From Prevotellaceae bacterium (GTDB lineage: Bacteria; Bacteroidota; Bacteroidia; Bacteroidales; UBA932): DNA of 7,388 nucleotides. The notes under the pieces were generated by a model. The model had not been told where the DNA came from. It worked only from the letters and a program-made list of their open reading frames with translations, and made no database searches. The position numbers and the translations under genes were made by a program. Position 1 is the first letter of the stretch; every line of letters starts with the position of its first letter. Of the stretch, positions 1-4,293 are shown piece by piece. The stretch is from positions 1-7,388 of the forward strand of contig JAIRMD010000047.1 in NCBI GenBank assembly GCA_031258915.1, given 5' to 3'.

Positions 1-268
1 GCTCTCCCGTGTAGCCAAACTCCACGTAGCTCTCCTCTTGGGGCTTTGCGTCAAGCCCCGAAGCGCTACGCACGTGCTCAAGCAGCCACAAGCTGCTATC
101 TGCAGCGAGCGGCTTTGCGTTGAGAAAATGCACTCTAATGGTAGATTTTATCAGCTGCAGCTCGGTTTCCTGCGACGATACGGGGGTATCCTTTGCGCAG
201 CGCACAAAAATCAGCGCAGCTGCAACGCCCAGCACCGCCAGCGAAAAATATTTTTTTGGGTAAGACAT
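1..268 (-). CDS. Exported protein, N-terminal part, probable FKBP-type lipoprotein (cut by left edge)
   Basis: This open frame starts at ATG (266-268) and runs off the left edge after 89 codons with no stop. The N-terminus has lysines at 5-6, a hydrophobic stretch at about 8-22 and a Cys at 24 followed by A-K-D, which resembles a lipoprotein signal peptide. The residue before the Cys is Arg, which is unusual for a lipobox. The visible end reads YVEFGYTGE, matching the start of an FKBP core, where a V-x-Y-x-G strand comes before the rest of the domain. Together with three FKBP-type genes just upstream, this suggests a fourth envelope peptidyl-prolyl isomerase. It is the last visible gene of the run and lies 66 bases after the stop of the preceding FKBP gene. 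A heptamer array fills most of that gap and ends three bases before the start codon. The FKBP assignment is an inference because the catalytic part lies outside the window. Confidence 0.7.
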   Translation of the reverse strand, partial: MSYPKKYFSLAVLGVAAALIFVRCAKDTPVSSQETELQLIKSTIRVHFLNAKPLAADSSLWLLEHVRSASGLDAKPQEESYVEFGYTGE

Positions 269-270
269 AA

Positions 271-317
271 TAAGTTGTAAGTTGTAAGTTGTAAGTTGTA
301 AGTTGTAAGTTGTAAGT
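271..317. repeat. Heptamer tandem array (TAAGTTG), about 6.7 copies
   Basis: Six perfect head-to-tail copies of TAAGTTG (271-312) are followed by a partial copy, TAAGT (313-317). On the coding (minus) strand the array reads CTTACAA repeated and ends three bases before the ATG of the left-edge gene, so it occupies that gene's leader. Seven is not a multiple of three, so reading through it in one frame gives an artificial seven-residue periodic peptide (YNLQLTT). This is not coding sequence. Such an array can gain or lose copies by slippage. Confidence 0.95.
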
Positions 318-322
318 AAATT

Positions 323-336
323 TGAAATCTGAAATC
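323..336. repeat. Two-copy heptamer (TGAAATC) overlapping an FKBP stop codon
   Basis: TGAAATC occurs twice in tandem (323-329 and 330-336). Its last two bases lie inside the TGA stop codon (335-337) of the adjacent FKBP lipoprotein gene. The same heptamer, in the opposite orientation, occurs as a pair upstream of the FAH-family gene near 4214-4229, which suggests a dispersed repeat family rather than chance. Confidence 0.8.
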
Positions 337-865
337 ACTGAATACTGGTTACAAGCACGCTGAATATTAATGCTGACTGCGGCGGCACAAGCCCTACGTA
401 CTCTTTGCCGTAGCCCAGCGTAAAGGGGAAGAGCAGCCAAGCCTGTTCGCCCAGCGCCATGCGCTGCAAGCCTCTGTCTAAGCCGGCAATCAGCTTACCG
501 CTGCCTACTTCCACCTGCAACCCATTTCCGTCGCTCGGGTATGGCTCCAGCCCATTTTGCCTTGCTATCGAGTCAATGCTCGTAGCAAAAAGAGCGCCGC
601 CCAGCACCATTGCCTTGTACTCCAGCGTCGCCACATCGCCCGGCCTCACCGCTACCCTTTCGTCGCTCGAATCGACGCTCAGCGGCACGTAGTACACGCC
701 GTCCTGTTCGTCAACCGCAGCCTGTAGCGAGCCGGTAATGTAGCGCTCAATCGATTCCCGCTGCTTCGCCTCCGTGTCATCATCCTTGCACGATGAGGTT
801 AAGGCAAGCGCCAGCATGCCGCAAAGCAACCCATATAGCTTATAACCTGACAATGTACCTTTCAA
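335..865 (-). CDS. FKBP-type peptidyl-prolyl isomerase, surface-type lipoprotein
   Basis: Predicted 176-residue lipoprotein with one FKBP domain, which would catalyse cis-trans isomerisation of X-Pro bonds in envelope proteins. Residues 1-25 form a signal peptide with Lys at 2 and 9, a hydrophobic core and the lipobox L-T-S-S before Cys26. The mature protein begins C-K-D-D-D-T-E, which fits the K-(D/E)2 lipoprotein export signal of Bacteroidota, so the outer cell surface is the likely location. The FKBP core spans about 76-175, with the family pattern GLxRGLQRMxxGE (128-140), a hydrophobic strand, GYG (151-153) and VPPQSALIF (160-168). No ATG gives a full signal peptide: the chosen start is TTG (863-865), and the first in-frame ATG (817) would leave only nine residues before the Cys. 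It lies 86 bases after the tandem-FKBP gene, separated by a heptamer array. The FKBP assignment is firm; substrates are unknown. Confidence 0.88.
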   Translation of the reverse strand: MKGTLSGYKLYGLLCGMLALALTSSCKDDDTEAKQRESIERYITGSLQAAVDEQDGVYYVPLSVDSSDERVAVRPGDVATLEYKAMVLGGALFATSIDSIARQNGLEPYPSDGNGLQVEVGSGKLIAGLDRGLQRMALGEQAWLLFPFTLGYGKEYVGLVPPQSALIFSVLVTSIQ

Positions 866-896
866 TTTAAATAAAACTACCAGACTATCAATATTT

Positions 897-952
897 TAAC
901 TCTTAACTTTTTGACTTTCGACTTTCGACTTTCGACTTTCGACTTACGACTC
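897..952. repeat. Degenerate heptamer tandem array (TCGACTT type), eight units
   Basis: In register from 897 the units are TAACTCT, TAACTTT, TTGACTT, four copies of TCGACTT (918-945) and ACGACTC. The perfect core can also be read as four GACTTTC copies at 913-940. Units decay towards both ends. The array finishes on the first base of the stop codon (952-954) of the tandem-FKBP gene, so it fills most of the 86-base gap between two FKBP genes. Its period matches the TAAGTTG array at 271-317 although the unit differs. Confidence 0.9.
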
Positions 953-1833
953 TACTTCACCACCTTCACCACCTCTACCTCATACACCACCGGGGTGAAT
1001 GGCGGCACAATATCGGCAAGGCCTTTTGCGCCGAAAGCAAGCGTTGAGGGGATGACGAATAGCGCTTTTTCGCCTTCGCTCATCGCTGCGAGCGCCGCCA
1101 CCAGCCCCTGTATCAGCTGCCACTGCACGCCCCGCACGTAGCGAAAGGGCTGCTCGTTTTTTCCGGTTGAGTCAAACCGTGTACCGTTAAGGAAAAAACC
1201 CTCGTAGGCAATGTGCATTGCGCTGCCAAACTTCTCCGTTTTTTTGCCGTTGCCCGGCTTTACTTGCTTTTTCCAAATATCGCCTGTGGCCTTGAATCCT
1301 GCATTTTGCTGCAGGTATTGTCTGGTCAAGCGCTTCTCGTAGCTACGGTACTCGCTACAAAATTTCTCGTAGGCTTCGCCCACAATGGCATCGGGTTCTA
1401 CTACGCGCAGCACGCGCACGTTCACGTGCAGCGTCTCGCTGCTGGCCACGCCCTTTACCTTTGGGTAGCTGATTAGGCTCGCCAAGAGCATTTTGGCAGG
1501 CATTATAAAAGCGGCGCTATCGCCCTGCGACAGCGCCATAAGGCTCGACTCAAGCGAGCTGCTCTCCGGCTCTTCACCTACCGGCAGCCAGCAGGTGCGC
1601 TCAAAAACCTTGGCACCCCGCTGCGTTGCTGCGCTCAGGAAAAGCTGCACGTGGCATCCCCTGCCTACCTTTACCTCCTCTTCGCCCAGCGCGTGAAGAC
1701 GGTATTGGACATCTGTGCTCAGCGGAGTATAGGCCTGCCCCTGTGCGCCAAATGCAAGCAGCAGTAGCAGCGCCGCCAGCGCTACGCCGGTTGGCAGCTT
1801 CTTGTGCTTGAGGGCTGCGCCATCAAGCTTCAT
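952..1833 (-). CDS. Secreted protein with two FKBP domains (N-terminal one degenerate)
   Basis: Predicted 293-residue exported protein from ATG at 1833. A GTG ten codons upstream (1863) is possible, but the ATG gives a normal signal peptide: K-K at 11-12, a leucine/alanine core at about 15-29, and a signal-peptidase-I-like end A-F-G-A-Q-G-Q-A without a lipobox Cys. Residues about 45-147 resemble a worn FKBP fold: YRLHALGEEE, then GDSAAFIMPAKM, where FKBPs have a charged turn followed by a strand, and finally a strand LHVNVRVLRVV; the usual active-site and VPP motifs are absent. A linker rich in charged and aromatic residues (about 152-190) leads to a canonical FKBP domain (about 205-291) with AYEGFFLNGTRFDST, GLVAALAAMSEGEKALFVIP, LAFGAKG and IVPPFTPVVYEVEV. 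This two-domain layout is familiar among Bacteroidota periplasmic isomerases. It begins 32 bases after the GldI-like gene and is probably cotranscribed with it. Confidence 0.88.
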   Translation of the reverse strand: MKLDGAALKHKKLPTGVALAALLLLLAFGAQGQAYTPLSTDVQYRLHALGEEEVKVGRGCHVQLFLSAATQRGAKVFERTCWLPVGEEPESSSLESSLMALSQGDSAAFIMPAKMLLASLISYPKVKGVASSETLHVNVRVLRVVEPDAIVGEAYEKFCSEYRSYEKRLTRQYLQQNAGFKATGDIWKKQVKPGNGKKTEKFGSAMHIAYEGFFLNGTRFDSTGKNEQPFRYVRGVQWQLIQGLVAALAAMSEGEKALFVIPSTLAFGAKGLADIVPPFTPVVYEVEVVKVVK

Positions 1834-1865
1834 CGCTACAAAATTTGTTTTTAATAAAATCACGC

Positions 1866-2417
1866 TTACTTTCCTCTCACTTTTGCCACAAAAAAATCAC
1901 AAACCAGCGGGCTGCGCGGCGGCACCCTATCGCCGTCGCCCATGAGGCCAAACGCAAGGTGCGCCGGAATAACAAAGCGCACGCGGCTTCCCTCCCTTAC
2001 GCCCAGCAGCGCCGTATTCAGCGCCGTAATGCCGTAAAAGCTACCCATCGCTACCTCCAGCGGATGCTGCTCGCTGTAGGTGTAGCAAGGCGTGCCGTCA
2101 ATCAAAAAAATGCTGCCGCAGAGCAGCGCCACGCTACCCTTTGATGCCGGCTTGCCCCTACCCTCCTCCACCACCTGGTAAAAGTAGCCCGTGCCGCTCT
2201 GCTTCATGTCCAGCTGCTGGCGCCTGACGTACGACTGCAAAACGTCCTGCTCCTTTTCGCTCAAGTACCTATTCACCTCCTGCAGCCGCTGCCTACCCGG
2301 CTGGCCCGTTGGCGCGTACGGCGGCTGCTCGCGCGGGCGGCTGCACTGCGCCTGCAAAAGTACAAAAAATACAGGACATATAAGGTAACGATACGCGTAA
2401 AGCATCAAATAAAGCAT
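1866..2417 (-). CDS. GldI-like FKBP-type peptidyl-prolyl isomerase lipoprotein
   Basis: Predicted 183-residue lipoprotein with a C-terminal FKBP domain. The N-terminus is hydrophobic and leads to L-L-Q-A-Q before Cys25. Gln at -1 is atypical, but the following arginine/proline-rich stretch and the segment NRYLSEKEQDVLQSYV (49-64) resemble GldI, the gliding-associated FKBP lipoprotein of flavobacteria. The FKBP part (about 75-180) has SGTGYFYQV, LLCGSIFLIDGTPCYTY, GVREGSRVRFVIP, HLAFGLMGDGD and RVPPRSPLVCDFFV. The start is ATG at 2417, whose A is the last base of the upstream nrnA stop (TGATG), a layout typical of translational coupling; ATG at 2405 is an alternative. GldI-like proteins are widespread in non-gliding Bacteroidota, so this does not show motility. 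No acidic export signal follows the Cys (S-R-P-R), so the predicted location is periplasmic. Confidence 0.85.
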   Translation of the reverse strand: MLYLMLYAYRYLICPVFFVLLQAQCSRPREQPPYAPTGQPGRQRLQEVNRYLSEKEQDVLQSYVRRQQLDMKQSGTGYFYQVVEEGRGKPASKGSVALLCGSIFLIDGTPCYTYSEQHPLEVAMGSFYGITALNTALLGVREGSRVRFVIPAHLAFGLMGDGDRVPPRSPLVCDFFVAKVRGK

Positions 2418-3442
2418 CAAAATTCGGTTTTCAGGATATTCTCAAAGTAAGCTTCGCAATCTTCCAGCGAGCCGAAGTATTTTCCGCCCGAGGCGTTGAA
2501 GTGGCCGCCACCCTTGAAGTGCTTACGCGCCATCTCATTTACCGAAATGTCCTTGCCCTTCGACCTGAGCGAAACGCGAATGTGGGTTTTATCCTGCGAC
2601 TCGGTGAACAGCGCCGACAGCGTAACTTTTTTGATGGATAGCGGCATATTCACAAAACCCTCCGTATCGCCGGGCTGAAAGCCAAAATCATCCAGCTCTT
2701 TTCGCGAAAGCGAAATGTACGCCGCCTTGTGCTTCGGGAGCGCCCTCATCTTATTCAGCAGGCAGTGCCCCAGCAGGCGCATCCGCTTTTCGGAGTAGCT
2801 GTCGTAAATTTTACTTGCAACCTCGTCTTTGTCAACGCCAAGCTCCATGAGGTCGGCAGCCATGCGGAACGTCTCCGGCGTGTTGACGTTAAAGCTGAAC
2901 GACCCCGTATCGGTCATCAGCCCTACGTACAGCGCCTCGGCAGCGCCCTTGGTCAGCAGCGATTTTCCACCCAAGGCAAGCGCTATCCGGTAAACAAGCT
3001 CGGAGGTGGAGCTCATTGACGCATCCGAAAATACGAGGTCGAACTCCTCGGCAGGCTTCAGGTGGTGGTCTATCAGCACGCGGGGTATGCTGCGATCTGC
3101 CAGCGCCTCGCCCAGGGCCTCCAAGCGGTCAATAGCGTTGAGGTCAAGGCAAAAAACGAGGTCGCAAATTTTTATGTAGCTCTCCACTGCTTCCTTGCTA
3201 TCGGCGTACACAAGCGCCTGCTCTGCCCCTTCTATCCACCTCAAAAACTCCGGCAATCTGTTCGGAAACGCTACGCGCACCTCCAGCGCCGGGTAGGCAG
3301 CCCTCAAGTAGCTCCGCCATGCCAGCGAAGCGCCTACAGCGTCGCCGTCGGGGTTTACATGCGACGCCACAAGGCAGCGCTCGGCGCTACCGAGCATGTC
3401 CTGCAGCGCCTGTATATGAATTGCTTGGTGTAACATCAGCAT
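2417..3442 (-). CDS. nrnA: DHH/DHHA1 phosphoesterase, NrnA-type nanoRNase / pAp phosphatase
   Basis: Predicted 341-residue cytosolic phosphoesterase. NrnA-type enzymes degrade 2-5-nucleotide RNA fragments and many also dephosphorylate pAp, linking RNA turnover with sulfur metabolism; some relatives act on cyclic dinucleotide products. The sequence shows the DHH domain metal motifs in order: SHVNPDGDAVG (27-37), the CLDLN strand (98-102), IDHH (124-127) and LMTDTGSF (175-182). The DHHA1 domain ends with the substrate-binding glycine-rich motif GGGHFNASGG (311-320). All expected metal ligands appear present, and the length is normal. The start is ATG 3442; ATG 3436, two codons inside, is also possible. 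The coding region overlaps the start of the GldI-like lipoprotein by one base. A DHH phosphoesterase next to a GldI-like FKBP is an arrangement I recall from other Bacteroidota, which supports a conserved pair. The choice between NrnA and another DHH subfamily rests on motif layout alone. Confidence 0.9.
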   Translation of the reverse strand: MLMLHQAIHIQALQDMLGSAERCLVASHVNPDGDAVGASLAWRSYLRAAYPALEVRVAFPNRLPEFLRWIEGAEQALVYADSKEAVESYIKICDLVFCLDLNAIDRLEALGEALADRSIPRVLIDHHLKPAEEFDLVFSDASMSSTSELVYRIALALGGKSLLTKGAAEALYVGLMTDTGSFSFNVNTPETFRMAADLMELGVDKDEVASKIYDSYSEKRMRLLGHCLLNKMRALPKHKAAYISLSRKELDDFGFQPGDTEGFVNMPLSIKKVTLSALFTESQDKTHIRVSLRSKGKDISVNEMARKHFKGGGHFNASGGKYFGSLEDCEAYFENILKTEF

Positions 3443-3478
3443 TTTTTAGAGAGAGCCCCACGAAAGCTAACCTTACGC

Positions 3479-3525
3479 TTGGCGCGGTTGCTCTACAGAA
3501 ATTGGCGCGGTTGCTCTACAGAAAT
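3479..3525. repeat. Perfect 23-bp tandem duplication in the nrnA leader
   Basis: The 23-base unit starting TTGGCGCGG and ending CTACAGAAA occurs at 3479-3501 and again without mismatch at 3502-3524, plus one further matching base at 3525. It lies between the predicted nrnA promoter element (3530-3537) and the start codon (3442), so both copies should be in the 5' untranslated leader. The unit is GC-richer than the surrounding gap. A recent slippage duplication, or a duplicated regulatory or binding element, would both fit. Confidence 0.95.
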
Positions 3526-3529
3526 CGGC

Positions 3530-3537
3530 CAAAAATA
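3530..3537 (-). promoter_or_regulatory. Candidate Bacteroidota -7 element for nrnA
   Basis: On the minus strand this reads TATTTTTG, a full match to the Bacteroidota consensus TAnnTTTG, 87 bases before the nrnA ATG. No convincing -33 TTTG element stands 19-21 bases further upstream, so the support is partial. Transcription from here would carry both copies of the 23-bp repeat in the leader. Confidence 0.4.
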
Positions 3538-3558
3538 AAGCGATAAATATAGCGCTTT
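3537..3558. other. Short inverted repeat next to the nrnA promoter element
   Basis: AAAGCG (3537-3542) and CGCTTT (3553-3558) are perfect inverted arms separated by ten AT-rich bases. They lie immediately upstream of the candidate -7 element, in the spacer region of the predicted promoter. This could be an operator for a dimeric regulator or chance; the arms are only six bases long. Confidence 0.2.
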
Positions 3559-3585
3559 TGGGAAAAACTACAGCAGCGCAGGGCG

Positions 3586-3600
3586 TTAAAGTTTCTTTAA
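3586..3600 (-). terminator. Weak stem-loop just after the FAH-family stop codon
   Basis: TTAAAG (3586-3591) and CTTTAA (3595-3600) form a six-pair, AT-rich hairpin with a three-base loop, two bases after the FAH-family stop codon (3603-3605). No U-run follows on the minus strand, so it is a poor intrinsic terminator and may only protect the 3' end. Confidence 0.2.
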
Positions 3601-3602
3601 AG

Positions 3603-4205
3603 CTACTTTATCTTCACTGTGAGCATTGGCGCTCCCTCAATTTTGGCGACCAGCGTATCGCCTATTTTCACCGCTCCACTCCCCGGCGGCGTGCCCGTAA
3701 AGATGAGGTCGCCCATGCTGAGCGTGACGTAGCCCGATACGTACGATACAATGCGGTCAAAGCCAAAAATCATCTCGCTGCTGCTGCCCTGCTGCACCGC
3801 CTTGCCGTTCAGCTCCAGCGAAAACCTCACATCCGCCGCATCCCGCAGCGCCGACACCTCTACGAGCTGGGGGCTGACCGGCGCAGAGTAGTCGAACGAC
3901 TTGCACGCCTCCCACGGCAGCCCCTTTTGCCTGCACTCGCGCTGCACGTCGCGCGCCGTAAAGTCAACTCCAACGCCAACCTCGGCGTAGTAGCGGTGCG
4001 CAAAGCGCTCGCCTATGCTGCGGCCATGCCGGCATATACGCAGCACCAGCGCTACCTCATGCTGCAAATCCTGCGTAAACTTGGGGTAGTACAGCGGCTG
4101 GTTGTTGCGCAGCAGCGCTGTGTCCGGCTTCATAAAAAAAAACGGAGCGCCCGCACGCTCCCCGCCACGCTCAGGGTAGTTATAGCCTATACAAATGATT
4201 TTCAT
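3603..4205 (-). CDS. Short fumarylacetoacetate hydrolase (FAH)-family protein with altered active-site residues
   Basis: Predicted 200-residue cytosolic protein of the FAH / FAHD1 fold. Relatives hydrolyse acylpyruvates or decarboxylate oxaloacetate, or act as 2-keto-4-pentenoate hydratases, using a divalent metal. Family hallmarks include FFFMKPDTALL (22-32), VGVGVDFTARDVQ (76-88), a KSFD segment (102-105), MIFGFDRIVSYVS (145-157) and MGDLIFTGTPPGSG (164-177). The length fits the short version common in Bacteroidota. Two expected active-site positions differ. The usual G-x-N-Y-x-x-H-x-x-E lid motif has Arg13 (CGT) instead of His, with Glu16 kept. The metal motif E-x-E reads Glu50-Val51-Ala52 (GAG GTA GCG). 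The third ligand, Asp81, is present. Either substitution could come from a single base change. The reading frame is intact, including through a nine-base T run at the FFF codons. It could be an impaired enzyme or one with altered chemistry. The gap upstream, after dprA, carries a promoter-like element. Confidence 0.85.
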   Translation of the reverse strand: MKIICIGYNYPERGGERAGAPFFFMKPDTALLRNNQPLYYPKFTQDLQHEVALVLRICRHGRSIGERFAHRYYAEVGVGVDFTARDVQRECRQKGLPWEACKSFDYSAPVSPQLVEVSALRDAADVRFSLELNGKAVQQGSSSEMIFGFDRIVSYVSGYVTLSMGDLIFTGTPPGSGAVKIGDTLVAKIEGAPMLTVKIK

Positions 4206-4213
4206 GGGTTGGG

Positions 4214-4229
4214 CAGATTTCAGATTTCA
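4214..4229. repeat. Two-copy heptamer (CAGATTT) in the FAH leader
   Basis: CAGATTT is repeated at 4214-4220 and 4221-4227, followed by CA. On the minus strand it reads TGAAATC-TGAAATC-TG, the same heptamer as at 323-336 but on the other strand. It lies between the candidate promoter element (4228-4235) and the FAH start codon and would be part of the transcript leader. Confidence 0.75.
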
Positions 4230-4235
4230 AAGTTA
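4228..4235 (-). promoter_or_regulatory. Candidate Bacteroidota -7 element for the FAH-family gene
   Basis: The minus strand reads TAACTTTG, a full match to TAnnTTTG, 22 bases upstream of the ATG at 4205. A short leader of this kind is normal for the phylum. A TTG-like -33 box is not clear; the upstream spacer is GC-rich (around 4245-4256). The FAH-family gene may therefore have its own promoter in addition to readthrough from dprA. Confidence 0.45.
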
Positions 4236-4293
4236 CTCATAACCCTGCGCGCGGGCAGTAATATATTTGCCAAGCGTTGCGCCGGAGCATTCC

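Noticed and set aside
271..336. Heptamer arrays as a CRISPR or an iteron-type replication origin
   Set aside because: There are no spacers between units, and no replication initiator gene or DnaA-box cluster nearby. The arrays are plain tandem repeats in short gaps between chromosomal genes.
135..440. 101-codon minus-strand frame with a repeating YNLQLTT peptide
   Set aside because: The periodic peptide is only the 7-base array read in one frame. The frame crosses the ends of two better-supported genes in a different phase.
1838..1848. Palindrome ACAAAATTTGT just before the tandem-FKBP start
   Set aside because: It is short and AT-rich, without loop or known operator consensus, so expected by chance in this leader.
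4134..4142. Nine-base A run inside the FAH-family gene as a possible frameshift site
   Set aside because: Family motifs before and after the run are in the same frame, so the gene is intact as sequenced. The run may be prone to slippage but shows no defect.
4241..4257. GC-rich inverted bases between dprA and the FAH gene as an intrinsic terminator
   Set aside because: The possible stem is only about four pairs and no U-run follows on the minus strand.
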